From: Xanthobacter dioxanivorans
GTDB lineage: Bacteria; Pseudomonadota; Alphaproteobacteria; Rhizobiales; Xanthobacteraceae
Direction of reading: 5' to 3'
Assembly: GCF_016807805.1 (NCBI RefSeq)
Contig: NZ_CP063362.1
Coordinates: 868,001-932,000, forward strand
DNA: 64,000 nucleotides
Positions 40,268 through 50,266 of this stretch are shown piece by piece (position 1 is the stretch's first letter; each line of letters starts with the position of its first letter). Position numbers and translations under genes: made by a program. The notes under the pieces are model-generated. The model ran no database searches. It was given only the letters and a program-made list of their open reading frames with translations, and was not told the DNA's origin.

Positions 40268-41839
40268 ATGATCTTCCTCCTCGTCGCCGACGCCGCGCGG
40301 CTCGCCCGCGCCGGATACGTGCTGGCGCGCGAAGGCGTGCTCTCCCTCGTCTCCCCCGCCGCCGCGCCGCCCTTGGCGCGCCCGCTCCTGCGCATCGCCC
40401 GGCTCATCGCCCGCAAGGATGCCGGCAGCCGCCGCGCGCGCTTTTCCGCCGCCTTGTCGCGCCTCGGCCCGTCCTACGTGAAGCTCGGCCAGTTCCTCGC
40501 CACCCGCCCGGACGTGGTGGGCGCCTCGGTCGCCCGCGACCTGGAGGTGCTGCAGGACCGCATGCCGCCCTTCGGCCAGGACGTGGCGGAGGCCACCATC
40601 ACCGACGCCTTCGAGCGGCCCGTCCGCGATGTCTTCCCCGTCTTCGGGCCGGCGGTGGCCGCCGCCTCCATCGCCGAGGTGCACCAGGCCGAGACCGTCG
40701 ATCCCGACGGCAGCCGCCGCATGGTGGCGGTGAAGATCCTGCGCCCCGGCGTCGGCCGGCGCTTCGCCTCGGACATGGGCACCTTCCGCCGCATCGCCCG
40801 CTTCGCCGAGCAGAACTTCGCCGAGGCCCGGCGGCTGCGGCTGGAGAGCGTGGTGGACACGCTCTCCCGCTCCGTCTCCATGGAGATGGACCTGCGCCTG
40901 GAAGCCGCCGCCTATGCGGAGCTCGCCGAGAACACACGGGACGACCCGGAGCTCCACGTGCCGCACGTGGACTGGGACCGCTCCAGCCGCGAGGTGCTGA
41001 CCACCGAGTGGATCGACGGCATCAAGCTCTCCGACAAGGACGCCATCATCGCCGCCGGGCACGACCCGAAGGAGATCGCCCGCATCGTCATGCAGTCGTT
41101 CCTGCGGCAGGCCATGCGCGACGGCTTCTTCCACGCCGACATGCATCCGGGAAACCTGTTCGTGGACGCCCAGGGCCGGCTCGTGGTGGTGGATTGCGGC
41201 ATCATGGGCCGCCTGGGGCTGAAGGAGCGGCGCTTCCTCGCCGAGATCCTCTACGGCTTCATCACCCGCAACTGGCGGCGCACGGCGGAGGTGCATTTCG
41301 AGGCCGGCTACGTGCCGTTCCACCATTCGGTGGACGATTTCGCCCTCGCCATCCGCGCCATCGGCGAGCCGATCCACTCGCGCACCGCCGACCAGATCTC
41401 CATGGCGCGCCTCCTGGCCCTGCTGCTGGAGGTGACCGCCCTGTTCGACATGCAGACGCGGCCCGAGCTGCTGCTGCTGCAGAAGACCATGGTGGTGGTG
41501 GAGGGCGTCGCCCGCTCCCTCGACCCTCAGCTCGACATGTGGCGCACCGCCGCCCCGGTGGTGGAGGACTGGATCGCCGGCAATCTCGGCCCCGTGGGGC
41601 AGTTGAAGCGCGCCGGCTCGGGCCTCGGCGAGATGGGGCACTTCGCCGCCACCCTGCCCGGCCTCCTCACCCGCACCGCCCGCGTGATGGAGCAGCTCGA
41701 CGAGGCGACGCGGGACGGGCTGCGCCTGTCGCCGGACTCTCTCGACGGCATCGGCCGGGCCGAGGCGCGCCGCGCCTTCTGGGGCAACATGGCCCTGTGG
41801 GTCATCGCCACCGCGCTGGTGGGGATGTGGCTGGGATAG
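40268..41839 (+). CDS. ubiB: Ubiquinone biosynthesis protein UbiB (ADCK-type atypical kinase)
   Basis: UbiB is a membrane-attached atypical kinase/ATPase needed for ubiquinone synthesis. It is 523 aa. The N-terminal KxGQ motif is YVKLGQFLATRPD, followed by the alanine-rich loop AAASIAEVHQA, VAVKILRPG, and the catalytic FFHADMHPGNLFV and VVDCGIMGRL. A C-terminal hydrophobic helix (ALWVIATALVGMWLG) anchors it. It ends a ubiE-ubiB unit, convergent with a GntR gene. Confidence 0.96.
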   Translation: MIFLLVADAARLARAGYVLAREGVLSLVSPAAAPPLARPLLRIARLIARKDAGSRRARFSAALSRLGPSYVKLGQFLATRPDVVGASVARDLEVLQDRMPPFGQDVAEATITDAFERPVRDVFPVFGPAVAAASIAEVHQAETVDPDGSRRMVAVKILRPGVGRRFASDMGTFRRIARFAEQNFAEARRLRLESVVDTLSRSVSMEMDLRLEAAAYAELAENTRDDPELHVPHVDWDRSSREVLTTEWIDGIKLSDKDAIIAAGHDPKEIARIVMQSFLRQAMRDGFFHADMHPGNLFVDAQGRLVVVDCGIMGRLGLKERRFLAEILYGFITRNWRRTAEVHFEAGYVPFHHSVDDFALAIRAIGEPIHSRTADQISMARLLALLLEVTALFDMQTRPELLLLQKTMVVVEGVARSLDPQLDMWRTAAPVVEDWIAGNLGPVGQLKRAGSGLGEMGHFAATLPGLLTRTARVMEQLDEATRDGLRLSPDSLDGIGRAEARRAFWGNMALWVIATALVGMWLG

Positions 41840-42034
41840 GGGGCGAGTTGGTTCCCCGGCCGACTGAAGCGTGAGCGGAAGGTGAGCCGGGGTCCAGCGC
41901 ACATGTCCGCCGCAGGCGCTTCATGACGCCGCCGTCCTGGCGTTGCCTGCTGCGCAGCCTGATTGCGCGCGGGATCCCGGCGCTCCTTCCACTTCGCTTG
42001 CGCTGCGTTGCCGTCGGCCGGGATACGGCCGCCC

Positions 42035-42724
42035 TCACAATTGCCGCGTCAGGTTCTCAGCGAACGACAGGATGTGCGCCCGCGTCGCCTGCTCGGCGGC
42101 ATCGGGGTCGCGGTCGGTGAGCGCCGCGACGATGGCGGCGTGCTCGTCCACCACCCGGCGGTGATGACCGGCGTCGCGCAGGGAGACGAACCACACGCGC
42201 TGCGCCCGCTCGTGCAGGTTCTTGAGGATCTCGGCGAGCACGAGGTTGCGCGCGCCCGCCGAGATGGTGGTGTGGAACTCCCGGTCGAGGGCCATGAGCG
42301 CCTCGACGTCCCCGTCGGCCGCCGCCCGCCCGCCGCGGCGCACGTTCTCGGCCAGGGCCTCCAGCGTCGCCGGCTCGGCGCGCTCGGCGGCGAGGCGCGC
42401 GCACTGGCCCTCGTTGAGCAGGCGCACCTCCACCATGTCGCGCACCTCGTCCTGGCTGATGGGACGCACCATGATGCCCTTGCGCGGCAGCACCTCCACC
42501 AGCCCGTCGCGCATGAGCCGGTCGAAGGCCTGGCGCACCGGCGTGCGGCCGAGACCGAGGGAGGCGGAGACCTGGGCCTCGCTCAGGGCCTCGCCCGGGC
42601 GGAAGGCGCACATGATGATGCGCTGCTTGATGAGCGCGTAGGCCTCCTCGCGCAGGGAGCGCACCGGGCCGGCGCCCCCTTCGGCGGTGGCCTGCTCCTG
42701 CGTGGCGTGCGCATCCAGCTGCAT
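42035..42724 (-). CDS. GntR-family (FCD) transcriptional regulator
   Basis: A 229-aa regulator with an N-terminal winged helix (ALSEAQVSASLGLGRTPVRQ) and a C-terminal FCD ligand domain (LDREFHTTIS, HHRRVVDEHAAIVAAL). GGAGGA precedes the ATG. It is the last gene of a run on the minus strand with DUF2848 and an ABC importer, which it probably controls. A palindrome upstream of livH (48099-48110) is a possible site. Confidence 0.9.
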   Translation of the reverse strand: MQLDAHATQEQATAEGGAGPVRSLREEAYALIKQRIIMCAFRPGEALSEAQVSASLGLGRTPVRQAFDRLMRDGLVEVLPRKGIMVRPISQDEVRDMVEVRLLNEGQCARLAAERAEPATLEALAENVRRGGRAAADGDVEALMALDREFHTTISAGARNLVLAEILKNLHERAQRVWFVSLRDAGHHRRVVDEHAAIVAALTDRDPDAAEQATRAHILSFAENLTRQL

Positions 42725-42821
42725 TGGGCGTCCTCCCGCCGGTGGTTTCAGCGCCGAACTCGTCCCCGAGGCCGAGACCGATCGGCTCCCGGTCCGGCCG
42801 GCCGGCGCATGCGCGCCGGGC

Positions 42822-43508
42822 TCAGCCGGCGATCGGCAGGACCGTCACGTCGTAGGCGTGGCGGATGACGCGCCCCAGCACCGGATCCTCGATCTCGAAC
42901 GCGAAGCGCTCCGCCGGCCGGATGCCGCCACGGGCGGCGAGCGTGCCGCAGAACATGGCCGTGCCGTCGCCGAAGCCGGCCGCATAGCCGTCCAGGATCT
43001 CGCCCGGCGGCAGCATGGCCGCCACGGAGCCTTCCTGGTAGAGCACCGTCTCGCCGCCGATCACCGCGTGGGCGCGCAGCACGAGGCTGTCCCAGTGGGG
43101 CAACACCTCATCGAGGGCCCACAGCTCCGGCGCCACCGGTTTGTCGCACATCTGCTTGGAGACGGTGATGCCGTAGGTCTCCACCTTGCGGTCGGTGTGG
43201 TCCGAGCCGATGCCGAGCCAGCGCCGCCCGCCGCTCTGCACCACCATGAACTCCACCTCGCCGGAGCTGTCCGGCCCGGTGCATTCGATGGCATCGGCCG
43301 TGGTCAGCCGCGCCGCCGCCACCCGGTAGTAGATGGGGGTCGAGGCGGGGCGGGCGACACCCAGTTCCTCCAGCTCGACGATGTGCTTCTCCAGCGCCGC
43401 CTTGTCCCGGCCGGTCCAGCCGGCGATCACGGCGTGGCGGACGAGCAGCGTCTCCTCATAGGCGCGGCCGTCGGCGTGGATGGTGAAATGGAGCGCGGTG
43501 CCCGGCAT
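42822..43508 (-). CDS. DUF2848 family protein
   Basis: A 228-aa protein of the DUF2848 family, whose fold is thought to resemble fumarylacetoacetate hydrolases. Conserved stretches include YYRVAAARLTTADAIECTG, GIGSDHTDRKVE and SVAAMLPPGEI. The start is the ATG after AGAGGA; upstream open frame is not supported. It lies 83 bases after the solute-binding gene and may act on the imported compound (inference). Function is not established to my knowledge. Confidence 0.8.
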   Translation of the reverse strand: MPGTALHFTIHADGRAYEETLLVRHAVIAGWTGRDKAALEKHIVELEELGVARPASTPIYYRVAAARLTTADAIECTGPDSSGEVEFMVVQSGGRRWLGIGSDHTDRKVETYGITVSKQMCDKPVAPELWALDEVLPHWDSLVLRAHAVIGGETVLYQEGSVAAMLPPGEILDGYAAGFGDGTAMFCGTLAARGGIRPAERFAFEIEDPVLGRVIRHAYDVTVLPIAG

Positions 43509-43591
43509 GTGGTCCTCTGCAACTTCGGTGGGAAAAGACCGGCACTCCCGAAAGGGGGGAAGGGAGCGCCGGCCGGACGCGGACGCCGGGT

Positions 43592-44764
43592 TCAGTTCGG
43601 CATCCGCGTATCGAGCAGCGTCCACTTGCCGCCCTTCACCTCAAGCACGTAGACCGGCTTCACCGCATCGCCGTCGGCGAAGGAGATGGAGCCTTCCAGC
43701 GCCGGATAGTCCTTGAGCTTGGCCACCTGGTCGCGGATGGCGGCGCGCTCGGCGGCGAGCTTCGCCTTGTCGCCGGTGACGCCGGCCTTCTCCATGGCGG
43801 CGGCGTAGAGGTAGACGATGTCGTAGACCGAGGCGTCCATCTGGTTCGGCTCGGTGCGGGCAAGGCCGGCGGCCTTGGTGCGCTTGGCGAATTCGGCGGC
43901 GAAGCCCTTGGTGCGGTCGTTCACCTCCGGAAAGAAGGTGGTGCCGATGGTCAGGGTCTCGCCGGCGCCGTCCATGCGCCGGGGCAGCTCGGGGTCGGCG
44001 ATGGTGGTGCCGCCGATGAGGCGGGTGGAAACGCCCTGGCGCTTCAGCTCCTTGGCGATGTTGACCGCGCCCTCGGGCGGCGAGCCGAGGCCGACGATGT
44101 CGGGCGCCATCTGCTTGAGCTGCGCCACCTGGGGCGACAGGTCGAAGGCGGCGAGCTGGAAGTCCACCGCGCCCTTGGAGGGAATGGCGTACTTCTCGAA
44201 CATCTTCGGCACCACCACCGTGCCGATGGACTTGGACACCACGTCGTCGGTGGCATAGGCCGCCGCGCCCGAGGCCATGGGCAGCTTCTTGTCCTTCACC
44301 GCCGCCAGCACCTGGTCGATGACCTTGCCTTCGTCGGTGGTGTTGCGGAAGCCGTAGGTGAAGCCCTTGGTGAGGCCCGGCGCCGAGGAGGCCATGGACA
44401 TCTGCGCGATGCCCTCGCGCTCGCCCACCGGGAAGGTGGTGCGCACCTCGGAGGAGGAGAACGGCCCGATGATGGCGAGCGCCCCGGCGTCCTGCGCGAA
44501 GGTGCGCAGCGCCGTGGTGGCCTGCTTGGGATCGCCGGCGGTGTCGAACTTCACCACCTTGATCTTGCGGCCGTTGATCCCGCCCTTCTTGTTGATCTCC
44601 TCCACCGCCAGATCCACCGCCACCTCGTTGGTGTTGGCGAGGCTCACATAGGGGCCGCTCTTGGCCATCATGTAGCCGAGGACGAGGTCCTCCTCGGCCC
44701 GCGCCGCGCCGGCGGAGACGAGCGCCGCCAGAAGGCCGGCACCAAACAGCACGCTCTTCTTCAT
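43592..44764 (-). CDS. Branched-chain amino acid-type ABC transporter, solute-binding protein
   Basis: A 390-aa periplasmic binding protein of the LivJ/LivK (Peripla_BP_6) type. The signal peptide is residues 1-23 (LVSAGAARA). It contains MMAKSGPYVSLANTNEVAVD, INGRKIKVVKFDTAGDPKQA and IGPFSSSEVR, as in the family. The ligand could be an amino acid, amide, urea or aromatic compound. It is followed by DUF2848 and preceded by livF (34-base gap). Confidence 0.93.
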   Translation of the reverse strand: MKKSVLFGAGLLAALVSAGAARAEEDLVLGYMMAKSGPYVSLANTNEVAVDLAVEEINKKGGINGRKIKVVKFDTAGDPKQATTALRTFAQDAGALAIIGPFSSSEVRTTFPVGEREGIAQMSMASSAPGLTKGFTYGFRNTTDEGKVIDQVLAAVKDKKLPMASGAAAYATDDVVSKSIGTVVVPKMFEKYAIPSKGAVDFQLAAFDLSPQVAQLKQMAPDIVGLGSPPEGAVNIAKELKRQGVSTRLIGGTTIADPELPRRMDGAGETLTIGTTFFPEVNDRTKGFAAEFAKRTKAAGLARTEPNQMDASVYDIVYLYAAAMEKAGVTGDKAKLAAERAAIRDQVAKLKDYPALEGSISFADGDAVKPVYVLEVKGGKWTLLDTRMPN

Positions 44765-44798
44765 GTCCCGTACTCCTCTGTGGTTCTTGTCGTTCGGA

Positions 44799-45527
<729 letters not shown>

Positions 45528-45530
45528 GGC

Positions 45531-46292
45531 TCAGGCCTCCTCGTCCGTGCCGATATAGGCCTCGCGCACCTTCGGATCCTGCCGCACGCGCGACAGCGGG
45601 CCCTCGGCGATCTTCTCGCCGAAGTTCAGCACCACCACGTTCTCGCAGATCGAGTCCACGAAGTGCATGTCGTGCTCCACCACGAGCAGGGTGATCCCCT
45701 TCGCCATCAGGGCGGTGAGGTGATCGCGCAAGGCGTTGGTCTCGCTGGGGTTGAGGCCGGCGGCGGGCTCGTCGAGCATCAGCAGGCTGGCCCCGGCGAG
45801 GGTCGCCCGCACCAGGTCGATGCGCTTCCTCACCCCGTAGGGGAGCGTGGAGACCGTCTCGTCCGCCCAGCGGCCGAGGCCGGTTTCCTCCAGCGCGTCG
45901 CGCGCCTCCCGCTTCCAGCGGTGGCTGGGGACGAGGCGGTAGGGGGTGAGCAGCGCCTTGAGCGAGGATGCCCGCACGTGCTGGCCGACCAGAAGGTTCT
46001 CCAGCACCGAGAGATGCGGCATGAGGCGGATGTTCTGGAACGAGCGGGCGACCCCGGTGGTGATGCGCTTGCGCGACGGCATGGCGGTGACATCCACCCC
46101 GTTCACCTCGATGCGCCCGGCATCCACGCCGTAGACGCCGCTGACCAGGTTGAACACCGTGGTCTTGCCCGCCCCGTTCGGGCCGATGAGGGCGGTGGTG
46201 ACGCCCTTCGGCACGCGGAAGGAGAGGTCGCGGATGGCGCGCACGCCGGCGAACGACTTGGACAGGCCGGAGATGGCGAGGGCCGCGCTCAT
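45531..46292 (-). CDS. livG: ABC transporter ATPase, LivG type
   Basis: A 253-aa ATPase with Walker A ([13 protein letters not shown]), the LivG-type RSFQNIRLMPHLSVLENLL, a noncanonical signature region (LPYGVRKRIDL in place of LSGGQQ) and Walker B (LLMLDEPAAGLNP). This YGVRKR variant is common in LivG proteins. The ATG overlaps the livM stop by 4 bases. Confidence 0.95.
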   Translation of the reverse strand: MSAALAISGLSKSFAGVRAIRDLSFRVPKGVTTALIGPNGAGKTTVFNLVSGVYGVDAGRIEVNGVDVTAMPSRKRITTGVARSFQNIRLMPHLSVLENLLVGQHVRASSLKALLTPYRLVPSHRWKREARDALEETGLGRWADETVSTLPYGVRKRIDLVRATLAGASLLMLDEPAAGLNPSETNALRDHLTALMAKGITLLVVEHDMHFVDSICENVVVLNFGEKIAEGPLSRVRQDPKVREAYIGTDEEA

Positions 46293-47131
46293 GAGGACAC
46301 CTCCGCGGGACGGCGCCGGAACAGGCGGAAGAGAGAGGTGGTGACCAGCCCCTGCGGCCGCACCGCCATGAACACGATGATGAACACGGCGAAGAGGGCG
46401 TAGCGCCACTGGTCGGAGGCGCGCAGCAGCTCCGGCACCAGGGTGAAGAAGGCGGCGCCCACCAGCGGGCCCCACACCGTCTGGGTGCCGCCGAACAGCA
46501 CGTAGAGCACGGTGAAGACGGACAACAGCACGTTGAAATGCTGGGCCTCGACGAAGCTGTAATGGTGCGCGTAGAGGCCACCGCCGAAGCCAGCCACCAT
46601 GGCGCCCAGCGCGAAGGCCGCGACCTTCATGCCGCGGACCGACACCCCGAGCAGGTCCGCCACCGTCGCGTCGCTCTTGACCGCGGTGAGGTAGAGGGCG
46701 AAGCGGGTGCGCGAGAGCAGCAGCATCACCAGCACCACCCCCGCCGCCGCCGCGAACACCACGCTCGGCCCCGCATAATCGGTGACCGGATAGCCCGCCG
46801 CGCCGCCCACCACTTCCAGGTTGAGGAAGACGGCCGAGATCACCTGCCCGAGGGCGAAGGTGGCCATGGCGAAATAGATGCCGTGGGTGCGCAGCACCGG
46901 AAAGCCGATGGCGAGGCCGACGAGGCCCGCGAGCCCCGATCCGGCGGGGATCGCCACCCACATGGGCCAGGCATATTCGTTGGTGAGGAAGGCCGAGGCA
47001 TAGGCGCCGATGGCCATGAACCCGGCGATGCCGAGGTTGAGCTGGCCGGCGGCGAGCGGCAGGTACACCGCATAGGCCGCCATCACGTTGAAGGCGAGGA
47101 CGACGAGGACGCCGGTGAGATAGCCGCTCAT
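46289..47131 (-). CDS. livM: ABC transporter permease, LivM type
   Basis: A 280-aa integral membrane permease with about eight to nine helices, including GYLTGVLVVLAFNVMAAYA and the BPD_transp_2 loop VGVSVRGMKVAAF-like LGVSVRGMKVAAFAL. It partners LivH in forming the channel. The start overlaps the livH stop (TGATG). Confidence 0.94.
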   Translation of the reverse strand: MSGYLTGVLVVLAFNVMAAYAVYLPLAAGQLNLGIAGFMAIGAYASAFLTNEYAWPMWVAIPAGSGLAGLVGLAIGFPVLRTHGIYFAMATFALGQVISAVFLNLEVVGGAAGYPVTDYAGPSVVFAAAAGVVLVMLLLSRTRFALYLTAVKSDATVADLLGVSVRGMKVAAFALGAMVAGFGGGLYAHHYSFVEAQHFNVLLSVFTVLYVLFGGTQTVWGPLVGAAFFTLVPELLRASDQWRYALFAVFIIVFMAVRPQGLVTTSLFRLFRRRPAEVSS

Positions 47132-48003
47132 CACAGCTTCTCCCGGCTGGCGGCGCGGCCGACGAGGCCCTGCGGCCGCACGATGAGGATGAGCAGCAGC
47201 AGGCCGTAGACCGAGATGTTCACCACGTCGGCGCCGATGAGCGAGATGGAGAGCACCTCGGCAAGGCCGATGACCAGCCCGCCCAGCACCGCGCCCCAGA
47301 TGGAGCCCATGCCGCCGACGATCATGGCGGCCACGCCCTTGAAGCCCACCCCCTCGCCCATGAAGGGGGAGACCTGCTGGTAGTTCACCGCGAACAGGAT
47401 GCCCGCCAGCGCCGCCAGCAGGGCCGAGGCCACGAACAGCTGCGGCACCAGGCGGGAGATGTCGATGCCCAAGAGCTGCGCCGTCTCCCGGTTCTCCGCC
47501 ACGGTGCGGATGCGCCGGCCGGCGGCGGTCGAGGAGAGGTACCAGGACAGGAAGGCGACGAGGCCGAGGGACAGCGCCAGCGAAATCAGCTGGGCGATGC
47601 CGATGACGAGGCCGCCGAGGCGCAAATTGAGATCGGGCAGCAGCGCCGGGAACGCCTGCTGGTCCGAGCCGTACTGGATGAGCATGAGGTTTTCCAGCAG
47701 CACCAGGAAGCCGAGGGAGGACACCAGCGGCACCTCCGGGTCGCCACCCTGCATGGGCCGGTAGGCGAACCGCTCCACCAGGAGCGAGGCGAACGCGGCG
47801 GCGGCCAGCGCCCCGGCGGCGGCGAGGAGGAAGGGCCAGCCCGCCTTCATCAGCCCGAAGGCGAGCATGCCGCCCACCATGAACAGGCCCGGCAGGGAGA
47901 AGTTGAGGAAGTTGAGCACGCCGATGGCGAGGGTGAAGGCCACCGCCACCAGCATGTAGATGGCCCCGAGCATGAGGCCGTTGACGATCTGCTGGGCGAG
48001 CAT
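47131..48003 (-). CDS. livH: ABC transporter permease, LivH type
   Basis: A 290-aa permease, first gene of the livHMGF unit. Family features include QQIVNGLMLGAIYMLVAVAF at the N-terminus and the internal helices VGGMGSIWGAVLGGLVIGLA. The operon order livH-livM-livG-livF-binding protein-DUF2848-GntR puts the binding protein last of the transporter genes. Confidence 0.95.
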   Translation of the reverse strand: MLAQQIVNGLMLGAIYMLVAVAFTLAIGVLNFLNFSLPGLFMVGGMLAFGLMKAGWPFLLAAAGALAAAAFASLLVERFAYRPMQGGDPEVPLVSSLGFLVLLENLMLIQYGSDQQAFPALLPDLNLRLGGLVIGIAQLISLALSLGLVAFLSWYLSSTAAGRRIRTVAENRETAQLLGIDISRLVPQLFVASALLAALAGILFAVNYQQVSPFMGEGVGFKGVAAMIVGGMGSIWGAVLGGLVIGLAEVLSISLIGADVVNISVYGLLLLILIVRPQGLVGRAASREKL

Positions 48004-48447
48004 GGCGGCGGGGCAACCTCGCTGGAAGGCGGGCCGGAACCGTGGGGCGGCGCCGGAAATTAGATAACATACAAAGCTATTTCGCCTTGCTGTTCAAGCT
48101 GAAATTTCAGGCGGATTTCAGTATTGGACGCCACCGCGGCCGGCCCACCGCCACGCGTGACTTCTGCCGTGATGCCAATGACTTGCATAGCCCCCAACCC
48201 GCGCCGCCGGCGGGTCCGGCTGGCGCGGCGATGGGCGCCGCGATGCACAAGGGACGGGCAGCCGCATTGACCTGCCGCAACCCGTGCCGGGCGAAACCGG
48301 AGCGCGGCCCCGTTCTTGCTCTGACCCTTTTCAAGGTCGCTTCAACCCCTTTCCAACGTCGCTTCAACCCCCTTCCGATGCCAGGGTCTGTCGCAGGTCG
48401 GCCAAATTTGTCGAAGCCCGGACATCGTTCGTCACCGTGAGGCCGCC
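48004..48447. other. Divergent regulatory region between livH and the AAA+ gene
   Basis: This 444-base gap has no convincing gene. An AT-richer patch at 48055-48125 probably holds the livH promoter and a palindrome (48099-48110). A direct repeat of about 19 bases (GTCGCTTCAACCCCTTTCC, then the same with one change) occurs at about 48340-48378, upstream of the AAA+ gene. Confidence 0.55.
48099..48110. promoter_or_regulatory. Palindromic operator candidate upstream of livH
   Basis: CTGAAATTTCAG is a perfect 12-base palindrome about 96 bases upstream of livH; the half-site ATTTCAG recurs 4 bases later. It could be the target of the GntR protein at the end of the cluster (inference). Confidence 0.5.
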
Positions 48448-50160
48448 ATGAAGCTCATCGTCGAACGCCTGGTCGTCGAATCCCTCGTCGAGGCCTTCCC
48501 GGATCAGGCGCACCTGCTCGCCCAGCCGCGCCTCAGCACCCGCATGGAGCTGGGGCTCGACACGCTGCAGCCGGACGAGCTCGCCCACCTGCATGGCCTG
48601 GTGCTGAAGAATGGCGGCACCGCCATCCGCGGGCAGGAGGAGCAGCTGGCCAACCTCGTCGGGGTGTTCCGCGACGAGGGCCGCCGCTTCGCCCCGGAGG
48701 AACTGGAGGACCTCGCCGGCGCCCTCGCCTTGTATTTCGTGAACACCTGCGTGCGCGGCTGGCTGTTCCGCATGAATCCCGGCGGCAAGCCCGAGCCCTA
48801 CCTCATCACCCGCCTCGACTACACGCCGCCGGGCGAGGAGGAGGCCGGCCGCCTCATCGTGGAGCTGAAGGCCAACAATCGCGGCAAGGTCCATGTGGAG
48901 AACCTGCTGATCCGCTCCAAGGACCTGCGCGGGCTCACCATCCCCGGCACCCTGGCGGCCAAGGGCTGGCTGATGGAGGACGAGGGCCTCCTGGCGTCGT
49001 TCGACGACCAGATGGTGCGCTATTTCGAGTGGCGCGCCCGCTACGGCCACCAATTCTCCGGCACCGGCACCGGCATCTTCGCCGAGGACCCCACCGCCAA
49101 CCGCCGCGACACCGACTGGGCGCGCAAATCGGTTCTCGTCCTGTCGTCCTCCGGCTCGCAGGCGCGGCTCGTGAACGACGAGGAGCTGCTGGGCGAGCGC
49201 ACCCTCGGGGCGGAGACATCCGGCTTCTTCCTCGACAAGATCGTGAAGAAGGCGGACAAGCAGAACCTCTTCCACATGGCGGTGGACGAGGCGCTGAAGG
49301 CGGCGCAGGCGAACGTGCGCAAGGGCTCGTTCACCGACATGCCGATCCACCCGCTGATCCTGATGTTCCATCTGGAGCTGCACCACCACGTGTGGGTGCA
49401 CGTGGACGACATCAAGCCCTACGAGTACCACCCGGAGCTGAAGCACAAGCTGGTGCTGCCGCCGGAGCAGACCGACCTCATCGACATCCTCACCGCCGAG
49501 ATGAACACGCTCATGGACGACGTGGTGGCCGGCAAGTCCGGCGGCACCACCGTGCTGTGCGCCGGCCCGCCCGGGGTGGGCAAGACGCTCACCGCCGAGG
49601 TCTATTCGGAGATCATCCAGCGCCCGCTCTACCGGGTGCATTCCGGCCAGCTCGGCCTCGACGTGGCCCACATGGAGCAGGCGCTGAAGGATGCCCTCAC
49701 CCGCGCCCAGCGCTGGGGCGCGGTGATGCTGATCGACGAGGCCGACGTCTACATCAAGCGCCGGCAGGACAACCTCACCATGAACGCCGTGGTCGGCGTG
49801 TTCCTGCGGGTGCTCGAATACTTCAACGGCCTGTTGTTCCTCACCACCAACCGGGTGGACGACATCGACGAGGCCATCGTCTCGCGCTGCATCGCGCTGA
49901 TCAAATACCACTCCCCCGGCCCGGACGACCGCCGCAAGATCTGGCGGGTGATGGCGGACCAGTTCGGCCTGCCGCTCACCGACGAGTTCATCGGCACGCT
50001 GGTCACCATGTTCCCGGAGACCTCGGGCCGCGACATCAAGGGCCTCGCCAAGCTGGTGGCCAAGTATTGCTCGCAGAAGAACGAGCCGCCCGGCATCGAC
50101 GCGTTCCGCCGCTGCGCCATCTTCCGGGCGCTGGACGTGCCGCCGCTGGAAGCGGCGTGA
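48448..50160 (+). CDS. AAA+ ATPase with large uncharacterised N-terminal region
   Basis: A 570-aa AAA+ protein. Residues 1 to about 345 match no family I know; the region includes histidine-rich HLELHHHVWVHVDD (309-321). The AAA+ domain spans about 355-545: Walker A GPPGVGKT (373-380), Walker B VMLIDEAD (426-433), sensor 1 LTTNRVDD and an arginine finger at about 480. Its style (single AAA domain, NRVDDIDEAIVSR) recalls fungal-type AAA ATPases. GAGG precedes the ATG. It converges on mosA with a shared terminator, so it is near but not in the molybdenum storage operon. No membrane helix or protease domain is visible. Confidence 0.85.
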   Translation: MKLIVERLVVESLVEAFPDQAHLLAQPRLSTRMELGLDTLQPDELAHLHGLVLKNGGTAIRGQEEQLANLVGVFRDEGRRFAPEELEDLAGALALYFVNTCVRGWLFRMNPGGKPEPYLITRLDYTPPGEEEAGRLIVELKANNRGKVHVENLLIRSKDLRGLTIPGTLAAKGWLMEDEGLLASFDDQMVRYFEWRARYGHQFSGTGTGIFAEDPTANRRDTDWARKSVLVLSSSGSQARLVNDEELLGERTLGAETSGFFLDKIVKKADKQNLFHMAVDEALKAAQANVRKGSFTDMPIHPLILMFHLELHHHVWVHVDDIKPYEYHPELKHKLVLPPEQTDLIDILTAEMNTLMDDVVAGKSGGTTVLCAGPPGVGKTLTAEVYSEIIQRPLYRVHSGQLGLDVAHMEQALKDALTRAQRWGAVMLIDEADVYIKRRQDNLTMNAVVGVFLRVLEYFNGLLFLTTNRVDDIDEAIVSRCIALIKYHSPGPDDRRKIWRVMADQFGLPLTDEFIGTLVTMFPETSGRDIKGLAKLVAKYCSQKNEPPGIDAFRRCAIFRALDVPPLEAA

Positions 50161-50173
50161 GCGTTCGGGCGGG

Positions 50174-50205
50174 GTGAACCTTGGGACGGGTGAACCTTGG
50201 GACGG
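50174..50205 (+). repeat. Exact 16-base tandem duplication
   Basis: GTGAACCTTGGGACGG occurs twice in direct tandem just after the AAA+ stop codon. A recent slippage duplication is likely. Confidence 0.8.
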
Positions 50206-50220
50206 CGCGGCGCCCCTGAG

Positions 50221-50246
50221 CCCGTCAGCCCCGGAGGGCTGACGGG
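50221..50246. terminator. Bidirectional hairpin between the AAA+ gene and mosA
   Basis: A perfect 11-bp stem CCCGTCAGCCC/GGGCTGACGGG with a CGGA loop sits in the middle of the convergent gap. It can serve either strand; there are no T-runs. Confidence 0.7.
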
Positions 50247-50266
50247 ACGGGACGCAAAGGACGCGC

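Noticed and set aside
48448..50160. Calling the AAA+ protein a MoxR or a FtsH-type protease
   Set aside because: It has no VWA partner, no membrane helices and no HExxH zinc motif; the AAA+ domain is C-terminal after a novel region.
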